Below, piece after piece: positions 38,445 through 47,817 of a DNA stretch of 64,000 nucleotides (position 1 is the stretch's first letter; the number at the start of each line of letters is the position of its first letter). The stretch covers positions 7,006,001-7,070,000 of the forward strand of contig NZ_CP036262.1 of the NCBI RefSeq assembly GCF_007741495.1. The letters run 5' to 3'. Below the pieces are notes generated by a model that saw nothing but the letters and a program-made list of their open reading frames with translations, was not told the DNA's origin and made no database searches. The DNA comes from Roseimaritima multifibrata (GTDB taxonomy: Bacteria; Planctomycetota; Planctomycetia; Pirellulales; Pirellulaceae). A program made the translations under genes and the position numbers.

Positions 38445-40670
38445 TTAGGCGACGTCGCCTAGATCCAAAACCTTGCCATAGCGTTTGAGCACTTGCTTCT
38501 TTAGCGATTCGAATTCGGGTGCGGTGAGCTCGCTGTCGGCATCGACGATTTCCTGCGCTAATTCTCGAGCGACGTGGAGAATCTTCTGGTCGCGTTGAAG
38601 GTCGGCGACCCGTAGCGGCGGCATGCCGCTCTGCTGCGTTCCCATTAAATCGCCGGGGCCTCGCAGGCGAAAATCGGCCTCGGCCAATTCGAATCCATCA
38701 CTGGTATCCGCAAAAACCTGCAACCGCTCATTCTCTTCCGGCGAACCTTCGGAATCGGTAAACACGCAGACATGCCCGGCAACTTTGCCTCGCGAGACGC
38801 GGCCGCGAAGCTGATGCAATTGAGCCAACCCAAAATGCTCGGCGCCTAAAATTGTCATGACGGTCGCGTTGGGGATATCGATACCGACTTCGATCACCGT
38901 CGTTGAAACCAAAACCTGCAATCGTCCCTGCGCAAACCGCTGCATGACAGCCGCCTTTTCGTTTGCTGACATTCGACCGTGCAACAACCCGATCCGATAC
39001 CCTTTTAATCCCCCTTCGGCAAGCTCCTGAAAAACAGACTCCGCTGACGAGATGCTCTCCAATGAATCGGGGGTCTCTCCCAGTTCCTTGTCGCCCTGCG
39101 TTGTCGAGGTTTCGGCGGACTCATCGGCGTCGTCCAGTTCCCGAGGGCTGTCGGCCACTCGCGGTGTGACCACAAACGCTTGCCGACCTTCGTCCAAATG
39201 TTCACGGACAAATTTCCACCATCGTTCACGCCAGTTATCACGCCCCAGGTAGGTCCGAACCGGTTTACGGCCCGGCGGTTTTTCACGCAAGGTACTGACA
39301 TCCAAATCCCCAAACATGGTCATTGCCATGGTTCGCGGAATCGGCGTCGCCGACAACACCAGGTAATGCGGATCCAGTCCACCACTCCGCAACATCGCTC
39401 GCTGACCAACTCCAAATTTGTGTTGTTCATCGATCACGACCAAACCCAATTTTGCGGGCGTCCATTCGCCATACAACAAGGCCTGGGTGCCAACGATCAC
39501 GTCGACCTTTCCCTCGACCGCCTCCTTTACCAAAGCCTGGCGTTGGACCGCGGGCAGCGACCCGGTCAACAATCCGATCCGAACCCGACTGTGTGCAAGA
39601 GCCTTGGTCAACGTTTCGTAATGTTGTCGCGCGAGGATTTCGGTCGGCGCCATCAACATGGCTTGGTAACCATGCGCGACGGCCAGCAACATTGCATACT
39701 GAGCGATCACCGTTTTGCCGCTCCCCACGTCCCCCTGCACCAATCGATTCATCGGGAACTGACGCCCCATATCCTGGCCGACTTCCGCGATCGTTCGAAC
39801 CTGATCACCGGTCAAAGCGAAGGGGAAACGTTTTTGAATCCGCAGATCGATTTCGGGCGTGGCGGTTAAAGGAGGCGATGCAAGATCGGTCGTTAGCCGG
39901 CGGCGACGCAGTGCCAAGGCAAGCTGCATGACAAGCAGTTCTTGAAAAACCAATCGCGTCCGAGCCTGCCGCAGGGCGTCTTCGCCACTTGGTTGATGAA
40001 TTTCTCGCAGCGCGACATCGATATCGGGCAACGCGCACCCCAGTCGCTCGCCCGCGGACTGACGAATCTCCGCCGGCAACACCTCGCGTACATGCGACGC
40101 CAAGTGAGGTGCGATACCAGCCAGCATCCGCCGCATCGCGTACTGTTTGATCCCGTCGGTCAAACCGTACAGTGGCAAAATCTTCCCCGGTGGCGGGTCT
40201 TCGTCCGGTCCGAGGGTCGTCACCTTAGGGTGCGTGAACTGCCAACGCAGACCGACCAATTTTGGCGTCCCCGAAACCAGCACTCGCATTCCTCGCTCGA
40301 TTTGATCGGCTCGGAAAGCCTGGTTATAAAAAACGATTCGGAATGCACCTTCGTCGTTTTCAACCAACACCCCCAGCGTTGATTTCCCCGCGGCCCCCGA
40401 TCTCAGTTCGACTTCCGTCACCACCCCGACCAACGACGCGGGCACCCCTTCTTTTAGGTCTGGCAGCTTCGTTTCTATCGAAGGGAATTCATAATTTCGC
40501 GGGAAGAAAAAAAGGGCCTCCCCGGCGGCTCGAAGTCCAAGCTTTGCTAGCAAAACTGCTCTGTCATGCCCCACTCCGGGGACGAACCGCAGGTCGGTCC
40601 CCAGTTCCAGGTCAGACAATTCGTGCACGACGGTACCGGGCGCCGACGCGGCAGGAATGGGATCGGTCAT
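38445..40670 (-). CDS. recG: ATP-dependent DNA helicase RecG
   Basis: The 741-residue product is a full-length RecG, which rewinds stalled replication forks and branched DNA. The wedge (OB) domain with FFPRNYE and GVVTEVE comes first, then the helicase core: Walker A GDVGSGKTVIA (about 313-323), APTEILARQHYETL, the DEQH box VIDEQHKFGVGQR (about 413), SATPIPRTMAMT, IEVGIDIPNATVM and the QLHQLRGRVSRG motif. The TRG-type end MGTQQSGMPPLRVADL is present. It diverges from the large ATPase gene. Confidence 0.97.
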   Translation of the reverse strand: MTDPIPAASAPGTVVHELSDLELGTDLRFVPGVGHDRAVLLAKLGLRAAGEALFFFPRNYEFPSIETKLPDLKEGVPASLVGVVTEVELRSGAAGKSTLGVLVENDEGAFRIVFYNQAFRADQIERGMRVLVSGTPKLVGLRWQFTHPKVTTLGPDEDPPPGKILPLYGLTDGIKQYAMRRMLAGIAPHLASHVREVLPAEIRQSAGERLGCALPDIDVALREIHQPSGEDALRQARTRLVFQELLVMQLALALRRRRLTTDLASPPLTATPEIDLRIQKRFPFALTGDQVRTIAEVGQDMGRQFPMNRLVQGDVGSGKTVIAQYAMLLAVAHGYQAMLMAPTEILARQHYETLTKALAHSRVRIGLLTGSLPAVQRQALVKEAVEGKVDVIVGTQALLYGEWTPAKLGLVVIDEQHKFGVGQRAMLRSGGLDPHYLVLSATPIPRTMAMTMFGDLDVSTLREKPPGRKPVRTYLGRDNWRERWWKFVREHLDEGRQAFVVTPRVADSPRELDDADESAETSTTQGDKELGETPDSLESISSAESVFQELAEGGLKGYRIGLLHGRMSANEKAAVMQRFAQGRLQVLVSTTVIEVGIDIPNATVMTILGAEHFGLAQLHQLRGRVSRGKVAGHVCVFTDSEGSPEENERLQVFADTSDGFELAEADFRLRGPGDLMGTQQSGMPPLRVADLQRDQKILHVARELAQEIVDADSELTAPEFESLKKQVLKRYGKVLDLGDVA

Positions 40671-40935
40671 GTAAAAGCCCCCGGAAAGCAGGAAAACGAG
40701 CTGCGAATCAGAACTTTAGCAAATCTGAAATTTTTTCGGCAGATTAGTGTTTCGGGAAAAGGGAACAATCGTGTAGATTTCCCGGACGGAATGATTGCCC
40801 AGCAATCGACCCCCCCGTTTTTCAAGGAAAGCAGGGAGACCCTTGGTCGATTGTCGCTGTTGAAATGATTCGATCGCGATATTGTTTCGTCCCGCGTTAC
40901 CGCCCGTTAGGGGTGACTAGATAGGATTGTCGGCC

Positions 40936-40942
40936 AAGGAGG
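40936..40942 (+). promoter_or_regulatory. Strong Shine-Dalgarno for the 1341-residue ATPase gene
   Basis: AAGGAGG ends 10 bases before the ATG at 40953, which fixes the start of this gene and suggests efficient translation. Strong sites like this are rare among the genes of this window. Confidence 0.8.
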
Positions 40943-40952
40943 AGCCAGACTC

Positions 40953-43900
40953 ATGTTATTGGAACGGATTGATATCGATCAGCAGGGACCCCTGCACCAA
41001 GTCCAATTAGGACCATTCTCTCATAAATTGAACGCGATTTTTGGAACCGCTGGCGTTGGCAAAACGACGGTGCTTCATTTTTTGCGTGAAACCATGCTAG
41101 GTGAACTCCAACCTAGCCAACCTCTACAAGACATCCAACGCGGGCGTGTCGTCTGGGCAGGACGCGACGGTTTGATGCACTGTGTCCGAGGATCCGACGG
41201 TGGCTTGGTGGTCGATTTCGAACCGCGCAACGGCCAACCGGTCCAGCACGGCCAGGAACATGCTCACCGCCTAGCCCATGTATCCCAGTCCGTTGTCGAC
41301 GGGATCATCACCAGCAGCAACGAACACTCGATTACGCAAGCGATCGCAGCTGCCCATCGTGCGGGCTTGGACGATTTGCAGACATCGCCACCCCAAGACA
41401 TTGAAGAACAAAACCGTCTGAAGCGACGGATTGCCGAACTGGATCGATTCCTTCATAGCGATCTGGCGGCCGGAGAAACGGTCGCTTCGCTTGATCGACG
41501 GCTGACTCAGCTGACAGCCGAACTGGCTCGAATTGATCGTTACGATGCTTATACCGAGCAACACCGCGTCAGCGCGACCCGTCGCCAGTGGGCACTGGAC
41601 CGGGAAGCCAACCTCGAACGCGACCTCCATCGTCTACTGGACCAGAAGCAAGAACTTCAGCGAATGCTGGACGAAATCGACGCCGAACGCAGTGCGATCG
41701 CCCGTCATGCAACCGTGGAACAGCCTCGCTATTCGATCACCGACGGCGACCGCCAACAACTGGAAGAACTAGACAACCAGCTGATTCGCTGGCGTCGAAC
41801 TCTGTTTGATGTCCGCCAACTTCGCAGTCGTCTGGCGAAAGAATTCGCACAGCGTAGCGATCGCCAATGCCTCGAACGGCCCGTTCGTTCCAGCTCGGCA
41901 GTCGATTCGTTGCACGCCCTGGAATCGCGACTAGAAGCGACGCAGCGTGAGATCGATTGGCTGGCAAGTCGCTATGACTTAAACGATCACGTCCTTCCAC
42001 AGCAGACGTTCCCGAATCACTCTGCCGAACTGGAATACCGCAGTTTGTCGCAGAACCTTCAAGACCTGAAGGATCAACTGCAGCAGATCAACTCGCGTTT
42101 GTTTCATCGCAGTCCGGCCCGCTCGGGCGTCGAATCCCCACTCACCTGGACCCGCGAAACCAAAAGCGACCTGTCCCGTTGCGAGCGAGAACTACTGACG
42201 TCGATCGATCATCTGATCCGGCACCGCAATACGTTGCTAGACCGAATCGCAGCGGAATACAACGTCCCGCTGGAACAGATCCGAAGCTCGTTTGGCGACT
42301 GGCGTCCCGATGTCACCTCGACTGCCTACGGTGACGGACACGCAACACTGGGCGATTGGTTGCTCAGCCCTGGTTGCCCGCCAGAAATGAGTGATCGCCG
42401 AGCCCACTCCGCTCGAGTCGCTCGCCTGGAATCCGATCGCTTGGATTACTCGCGAGAACTGGATGCAACGGTTCGCCAGATCCAATCCATCCGCGACGAA
42501 CTGACTCAATTGCAGGCGGAACGTTCGCGTCTAAGCGTTCAAGAAATCCCGGTCGACCATCGCAGTCGTCACGAGGTCATGCGAGAACGCCAACACGTCC
42601 ACGACCTCCTTTCACGGGCCGGCTCCCATAGCCGCTACCAGCAAGAACGCGACGTATGCGTGGCTCGACTACGTGAACTTCAGCAGCCGGTCGCGACATC
42701 GTCGCGTTTGGCAACCCGCGTTGCTTATTGGTTGCAGCGTCTATCGGCTGGTCGCATGAAAGTCATGCAGTGGGAAACCGCTCAGCAGACCAACCTGCAT
42801 CCGGCGGCAACCTATCAACGCGTCTATGTCGACGGCCGCAGCGACACCCAGCTTTCCTTGGAAGAACGCTACCTCGCAGCACTCGCAGTTCGGATGGCCG
42901 CCATCGATGAACTTGCACAGCGTGGCTACGTCGTTCCGCTGCTAATTGAAACGCCCAGTTCGATCGCCATCGACCGGCAGGCTCCGGTTTACGACAATCA
43001 TTCGGGATCGATCCGCCCCAGCACCCACTACCTGGATGCAAACTACCCGTACGCCGGCTATCGATTCGAGCACGCTGCTTATGATCGACCAAGCTACGAT
43101 GAAGCCGTCTACGACCATGGCTATCACCGCGCAAGCGTCGCGATGCCTAATTGGTTGGACACCGTCATGGCGTTTGCCGATGCGGGTCATCAAACGATCC
43201 TGTTGACGCGTCACCGCGAATTAGCAGATCGCGTTGCAGCGGCTGGCGGCACCGTCCACGGGCTGGATCGCCCCAACGTCCAACCTCGCGTATCGCAGCC
43301 TCAGCCAGCGGCTCGCCCCAACACGTCTTACAACCGCTCGGCAGACGTCAATCGGGACCTCGATGCGGCTTGGCAAGAAACGTACAGTTTCGACGACACC
43401 TTCGATCGTTACCCCACACGCCCGGCGACGCGTCCCCTCCACAGCGCCGAACGGCCCGCGGTCTCCGCACGCATTTACGCTCCTCCACAGGACCCTCCGT
43501 TCGGATCAAAATCCAGCCACCGGGAGGCGGCCCCAAGCCCTTTTTTCTTGACGGCCGACAGCCCCGTCGACCAAGCTCCTTCGATTGATGCCGTTGCCGG
43601 AGCTCGCCTGCGAGGCGTCGGAATTGCTCGAATCGGACAGCTATTGGTTGCCGATCCGGGACGTTTGTCCGATGCGATTGGAATGCCAAACGTCGACGAA
43701 GCAGCCATGCTTCGCTGGCAGAACGAAGCTCGACTGGTTTGCCGCGTCCCTCAATTGCGTCCTTTTGACGCTCGGGTCCTGGTTGGCTGTGGAGTCACCG
43801 ATCCGAAACATTTGGCGGGCATGCATCCAGGCGAACTGCTTGACCGTGTCGAAGCCTTCCTGGCGACCGAACGTGGCCTACAGATCCTCCGCAGCGGAAG

Positions 43901-44978
43901 CAGTTACGAACTGTCCCGCATCACCAGCTGGATCGCCGCCGCCAACCGCTCGGTTTCCCGCGAAAGCCGTCATGGCCGCCGCAACAATTCATCGCGTCGC
44001 CGCAACTTGGCCAGCCAAGAACCGAGTGTCGAATTTGCTCCAGCAGCGACGACGTCTCGATCGGAACGCACCGCTGCCAGCGACCGCGTCACCGTTCCCG
44101 CCAGCCGCCACGATCACGAAGGTTATGACCGGGACGGGTTCGACCGCTCGGGATACGATCGTGATGGCTACAACCGAAATGGATACAGCCGCGCAGGATT
44201 CAACCGTGCCGGTTACGACCGAAACGGCCACAGCCGATCGACGTCGAATGGCCAAAGCCGATCCGGACATGGTTCCGGTAACGGGTACAGTCAATCCTCC
44301 GACAACCACTCGCGCACCCCATCCGAACGTGAACCGCGAAGCCGACGTGACCGAGACAATCGAGAACGGACGCGTCGCAACGAACGGGTTCGCGCCGAAC
44401 GCCAACAGTACGAGCAAGATCGCACCGATCGTGAACGTCAACGCGTTGCCCGGGATGCCGAAGAGCGTCAAAACGCGATCGACGCTGCTGAACACGATGT
44501 CGTCCCGATGCAGGCCAGCAAAACCTCCGAATCCGCCAACTGGCGGTTCTACCTGGAACGCAATAGCCCAATTGTCGACGCCCCGACGATCGGCCCTCGT
44601 ACGGCAAACAAACTAGAAAAAATCGGTTTGATCACCGTTGGGGATCTGCTGCAAGCCGACCCCGATGACGTTGCCAATCGCCTAAACAATCGTCGCATCG
44701 ATGCCGATGAAGTCCGCCAATGGCAGCGACAGGCCGCCTTGGTCTGCCGAATCCCAATGCTCCGCGGTCACGATGCCCAGCTGCTAGTCGCGGCCGACGT
44801 CTACGACCCCGAGCGGATCGCGAGCAGCGATGCCGATTGGTTGCTAAATCTGATCGAAGAAGTCGTCGACACCAACGAAGGAAAACGAATCCTTCGCGGA
44901 TCCACGCCTCCCGATCATGCCGAAATCGTCGATTGGATTCGGTTTGCTCAGCACCATCGTGAATTGCGTGCCGCGTAG
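40953..44978 (+). CDS. RecF/SMC-like ATPase with two DUF4332 domains
   Basis: The 1341-residue product begins like RecF/SMC/YhaN-type ATPases: MLLERIDIDQQGPLHQVQLGPF, then Walker A GTAGVGKTT (31-39). Long coiled coils span about 150-620. A second ATPase half follows with LSLEERYLAALAVRMA (a weakened signature motif, about 631-646), VVPLLIETPSS (Walker B-like) and TILLTRHRELADR (His switch region). Two DUF4332 domains, paired helix-hairpin-helix folds likely to bind nucleic acid, lie at about 869-1005 and 1200-1335 and resemble each other. Between them is a disordered region with a pentapeptide repeat (1057-1096) and an Arg/Glu-rich stretch. It probably acts on DNA; recG is divergent next door. 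The exact role is unknown. Confidence 0.8.
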   Translation: MLLERIDIDQQGPLHQVQLGPFSHKLNAIFGTAGVGKTTVLHFLRETMLGELQPSQPLQDIQRGRVVWAGRDGLMHCVRGSDGGLVVDFEPRNGQPVQHGQEHAHRLAHVSQSVVDGIITSSNEHSITQAIAAAHRAGLDDLQTSPPQDIEEQNRLKRRIAELDRFLHSDLAAGETVASLDRRLTQLTAELARIDRYDAYTEQHRVSATRRQWALDREANLERDLHRLLDQKQELQRMLDEIDAERSAIARHATVEQPRYSITDGDRQQLEELDNQLIRWRRTLFDVRQLRSRLAKEFAQRSDRQCLERPVRSSSAVDSLHALESRLEATQREIDWLASRYDLNDHVLPQQTFPNHSAELEYRSLSQNLQDLKDQLQQINSRLFHRSPARSGVESPLTWTRETKSDLSRCERELLTSIDHLIRHRNTLLDRIAAEYNVPLEQIRSSFGDWRPDVTSTAYGDGHATLGDWLLSPGCPPEMSDRRAHSARVARLESDRLDYSRELDATVRQIQSIRDELTQLQAERSRLSVQEIPVDHRSRHEVMRERQHVHDLLSRAGSHSRYQQERDVCVARLRELQQPVATSSRLATRVAYWLQRLSAGRMKVMQWETAQQTNLHPAATYQRVYVDGRSDTQLSLEERYLAALAVRMAAIDELAQRGYVVPLLIETPSSIAIDRQAPVYDNHSGSIRPSTHYLDANYPYAGYRFEHAAYDRPSYDEAVYDHGYHRASVAMPNWLDTVMAFADAGHQTILLTRHRELADRVAAAGGTVHGLDRPNVQPRVSQPQPAARPNTSYNRSADVNRDLDAAWQETYSFDDTFDRYPTRPATRPLHSAERPAVSARIYAPPQDPPFGSKSSHREAAPSPFFLTADSPVDQAPSIDAVAGARLRGVGIARIGQLLVADPGRLSDAIGMPNVDEAAMLRWQNEARLVCRVPQLRPFDARVLVGCGVTDPKHLAGMHPGELLDRVEAFLATERGLQILRSGSSYELSRITSWIAAANRSVSRESRHGRRNNSSRRRNLASQEPSVEFAPAATTSRSERTAASDRVTVPASRHDHEGYDRDGFDRSGYDRDGYNRNGYSRAGFNRAGYDRNGHSRSTSNGQSRSGHGSGNGYSQSSDNHSRTPSEREPRSRRDRDNRERTRRNERVRAERQQYEQDRTDRERQRVARDAEERQNAIDAAEHDVVPMQASKTSESANWRFYLERNSPIVDAPTIGPRTANKLEKIGLITVGDLLQADPDDVANRLNNRRIDADEVRQWQRQAALVCRIPMLRGHDAQLLVAADVYDPERIASSDADWLLNLIEEVVDTNEGKRILRGSTPPDHAEIVDWIRFAQHHRELRAA
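44121..44240 (+). repeat. In-gene 15-bp repeats encoding eight pentapeptides
   Basis: Eight consecutive 15-bp units encode the pattern G-[Y/F/H]-[D/N/S]-R-x (GYDRD, GFDRS, GYDRD, GYNRN, GYSRA, GFNRA, GYDRN, GHSRS). The array lies in the linker between the two DUF4332 domains. Tyr/Gly/Arg-rich repeats of this kind are typical of disordered, RNA-binding or phase-separating segments. Confidence 0.9.
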
Positions 44979-44991
44979 GTAAACTGACGGA

Positions 44992-45633
44992 ATGCCACGC
45001 ATTGCCCTACAGTCCATCGAACTGCCTCGTCATTTGACCGACCGTCCCATCCCCGGCCCCATCCAGCAATTGCTGGATGAGTCCTTGCGGAGGACGGTCG
45101 CTTTTCATGATCGCCGTGAATCGACCGACGCCGAACATTTTGTCGCCAGCGATCATCCGCTGGTTTACCGAACGCTCGACTGGATCGCCGAAACGCGTTT
45201 AGCAACCGGCAACCGCTTCATCGAATGGGGCTGCGGTTTTGCCGTCAACGCATGTGCCGCCGCCTCTTTGGGCTGGGACGTGCTGGCCGTCGAAGTCGAA
45301 CCGAAGGTCGTTGCCGAAGCGGCAAAAATGATCGCAATGTGGCAGCAACCTGTTGAACTGCTTCAGGGCAACTTTCTCCCGCCCAACGCCGAACGTTTCA
45401 GCGAAGATCCCTACCTTCCCTCTTTGGGGCACTCGGCAGAATCGATCTATGCAAAACTGGATATGCAAATCGATGACTTCGACATCATCTTCGCCTATCC
45501 ATGGCCCGGAGAGCACCGTTTCATCGACGAACTGTTCGCCGTCACCGCCGCTCCGGGCGCCCTCCTAGTTACCTTCCTAGGCCCCAACGAAATCACCGTC
45601 CAACAAAAAATGGGGCGGGCGTTCAAGCGTTAA
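44992..45633 (+). CDS. Class I SAM-dependent methyltransferase-like protein
   Basis: The 213-residue product has a Rossmann-type methyltransferase core: motif I FIEWGCGFAVNACAAASLG (about 78-96), then VLAVEVEPKVVAEA with the acidic residue that would hold the SAM ribose, and DDFDIIFAYPWPGEH (about 162-176) as motif IV. The first ~70 residues are a helical cap. The substrate is unknown. It starts 13 bp after the large ATPase gene and is probably co-transcribed with it. Confidence 0.75.
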   Translation: MPRIALQSIELPRHLTDRPIPGPIQQLLDESLRRTVAFHDRRESTDAEHFVASDHPLVYRTLDWIAETRLATGNRFIEWGCGFAVNACAAASLGWDVLAVEVEPKVVAEAAKMIAMWQQPVELLQGNFLPPNAERFSEDPYLPSLGHSAESIYAKLDMQIDDFDIIFAYPWPGEHRFIDELFAVTAAPGALLVTFLGPNEITVQQKMGRAFKR

Positions 45634-45680
45634 GCGAAGACCTATCAGGGCCAGACTCAGCTGCCAAGCGCATCAGGCCA

Positions 45681-45811
45681 ATGCCATCTACTTTCGCATC
45701 CCCGGGCGGTTTTCTTAGCAGAGCAAGATTGTCGCCTTTGGCGGAGCGAAAGGCGACAATCACTAAATCAACATGCCGCTCGCGCCGTTCCGCTAAGAAA
45801 GCTGATGGCAT
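45681..45811. repeat. Palindromic dispersed repeat element (most complete copy)
   Basis: Nested inverted repeats are visible: ATGCCATC (45681-45688) with GATGGCAT (45804-45811), TTTCTTAGC (45711-45719) with GCTAAGAAA (45792-45800), and the central hairpin ATTGTCGCCTTT/AAAGGCGACAAT (45728-45739 and 45749-45760). The left part recurs at 3622-3660, the right part at 18534-18607, and half of the central hairpin at 38108-38133. Confidence 0.8.
45728..45760. repeat. Perfect 12-bp hairpin inside the palindromic element
   Basis: ATTGTCGCCTTT and AAAGGCGACAAT are perfectly complementary with the 9-nt loop GGCGGAGCG. No T-run follows on either strand, so a repeat or RNA-structural role is likelier than simple termination. 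Confidence 0.85.
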
Positions 45812-45976
45812 CGGGTGTCAGATGACGATTTTTGCTGTGTTGCCTGGAAACAGTAGGCTGATAAACGTGGCCCTGTGTCGGATAGCTCGAATCGATACAA
45901 TCTAAACCAGCTTTAATTGCCATTAAAACGAAATCCTTTCCGGGATCGCCTTTTAGAATTCAAGGATGGAATCACC

Positions 45977-47776
45977 ATGTCCACGACAAGTCTCCCCAAC
46001 CGTCAAGACGTCGCCGCCGAAGACACCTGGGACCTTTGCAGCCTGTACGAAAACGACGCTGCATGGGAAGAAGATTTCGCCCTCCAAGATGCCGAAATTG
46101 TTAAATATGAGCAATTCCAAGGACGGCTTGCCGAATCGGCCGAAACGCTGCTTGCAGCCCTTCGTTTTGACAGCGAATTCGATCGTCGCGGCGAACGTTT
46201 GGGAATCTATGCCTTCTTGAAAACAACTGAAAATCAGGCGGACAGCCACTACCAAGGACTGAAATCGCGATTTCAAAACCTGTCCGTGCGAGCCTCGCAG
46301 GCGGCCAGCTACATGCGGCCCGAACTGCTCGCGATCGACGACGAAACGATGAACCAGCGTCTGGCCGATCCGCTGTTGGCCCCTTTCCGTTTACAGCTGG
46401 AACGTCTCATTCGTTTTCGCCCTCACACGCTTAGCGATCGTGAAGAGCGTCTGCTGGCGATGCAAGGTGAAATGGCCGTCGCCGCTGGCAATGCATTTCG
46501 GCAACTGAACGATGCGGACCTGAAATTCGGCGACATGACCGATCACGAGGGGCGGACCTATGAGCTATCCCACGCAACGTTTGTGCAATTTTTACGGAGC
46601 CCTGACCGCGCGATCCGCAAACAAGCCTTCGATCAGTATTACCAACAATTCGAAGCTCACGAAAACACACTTGCCGCGACCCTCGGCGGCAGTATTCAGT
46701 CGGACGTCTATTACGCGAAGGCTCGCAACTACGACAGCAGCCTTTCCGCCGCACTCTTTCCCGACAATGTTCCGCAGTCCGTCTACGACAATTTGATCAC
46801 GGCTGTCCGCGATTCTTTACCCGCGGTCCATCAGTACCTTGATGTTCGCCGTCGCAAAATGAAATTGGACGACATCCATCACTACGACACCTACGTACCG
46901 ATCCTTCAGGGGATCAAAAAGCATCACACCTGGGATCAAGCGGTCAACGTTATCCTGCAATCACTGGAACCGCTCGGCAGCGAATACTGTGGCGTCCTGG
47001 AAGAAGGGCTTCGAGGCCGTTGGTCCGATCGCTATCCGAACCGCGGCAAACAAAGTGGTGCGTTCAGTTGCGGCAGTTTTGATGCCGACCCATTCATCCT
47101 GATGAACTTCAAAGAAGAGGTCCTCAACGACGTCTTCACGTTGACTCACGAAGCGGGACATTCGATGCACAGCTGGCACTCCGCTCGCAGCCAGCCATTC
47201 GAATACTACAACTACACGATTTTCGTGGCGGAAGTCGCCAGCACCTTCAACGAGCAATTGCTGACGGACCATCTGATCAAGAACGCGGCCGACGATACCG
47301 AGCGGGCTTATCTGATCAATGAAGAACTGGACAGCATTCGGGCAACGGTTGTCCGTCAGACGATGTTCGCCGAATTCGAAAAACGGACGCATGAGATGGC
47401 CGAAGCGGGTGAACCGCTAACGGTTGAATCGTTCCGTTCGGTCTACCGCGAATTGCTGACCGCCTACTTTGGGCCAGAATTTGTTATCGACAAATCTTTG
47501 GAACTGGAATGCTTCCGCATCCCTCACTTCTACCGCGCGTTCTACGTCTACAAATATGCCACCGGATTGAGCGCTGCCGTCGCACTTTCGCGACGTGTTC
47601 TCCAAGGGGGTGAACAGGAACTGGCCGATTACCTGAACTTCCTTTCCGCAGGATGCAGTAAAGATCCACTGGATCTGCTGAAAGACGCCGGAGTCGACAT
47701 GACCGCCCCCGAACCGGTTGCGACCACTCTGAAACGATTCGCCGACCTGACCACGGAACTTGATAAGCTACTGTAA
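45977..47776 (+). CDS. pepF: Oligoendopeptidase F (M3 family)
   Basis: I use the ATG at 45977 (599 residues, MSTTSLPNRQDVAAEDTWDL), which has AAGGATGG before it and matches the usual PepF N-terminus; the frame is open 20 codons further. The zinc motif H391-E-A-G-H395 in FTLTHEAGHSMHSWHS defines the M3 metallopeptidase family; the third ligand is likely in FVAEVASTFNEQLL. Near the end, PHFYRAFYVYKYATGLSAA is typical of PepF. It is a cytoplasmic enzyme that degrades short peptides. fhcA follows after about 40 bp. Confidence 0.95.
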   Translation: MSTTSLPNRQDVAAEDTWDLCSLYENDAAWEEDFALQDAEIVKYEQFQGRLAESAETLLAALRFDSEFDRRGERLGIYAFLKTTENQADSHYQGLKSRFQNLSVRASQAASYMRPELLAIDDETMNQRLADPLLAPFRLQLERLIRFRPHTLSDREERLLAMQGEMAVAAGNAFRQLNDADLKFGDMTDHEGRTYELSHATFVQFLRSPDRAIRKQAFDQYYQQFEAHENTLAATLGGSIQSDVYYAKARNYDSSLSAALFPDNVPQSVYDNLITAVRDSLPAVHQYLDVRRRKMKLDDIHHYDTYVPILQGIKKHHTWDQAVNVILQSLEPLGSEYCGVLEEGLRGRWSDRYPNRGKQSGAFSCGSFDADPFILMNFKEEVLNDVFTLTHEAGHSMHSWHSARSQPFEYYNYTIFVAEVASTFNEQLLTDHLIKNAADDTERAYLINEELDSIRATVVRQTMFAEFEKRTHEMAEAGEPLTVESFRSVYRELLTAYFGPEFVIDKSLELECFRIPHFYRAFYVYKYATGLSAAVALSRRVLQGGEQELADYLNFLSAGCSKDPLDLLKDAGVDMTAPEPVATTLKRFADLTTELDKLL

Positions 47777-47817
47777 GCGAAGTCTTTTCTTATTCGACTA
47801 CCAGAGCCCCTGCAACC

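Larger units (their letters stand above)
45634..45976. other. Intergenic region with palindromic repeat element
   Basis: No gene is supported; a plus-strand frame here is a chance frame. The region contains the best copy of the dispersed repeat (45681-45811), and at its 3' end the leader of pepF, with AAGGATGG about 8 bases before the ATG at 45977. Confidence 0.6.

Noticed and set aside
43585-44616. A 343-codon plus-strand ORF inside the large ATPase gene
   Set aside because: It is in another frame of a clearly coding gene with DUF4332 domains and a strong start site, and its composition is low-complexity.
45501-45905. A 134-codon plus-strand ORF
   Set aside because: It overlaps the methyltransferase gene and then runs through the palindromic repeat, so it is probably spurious.
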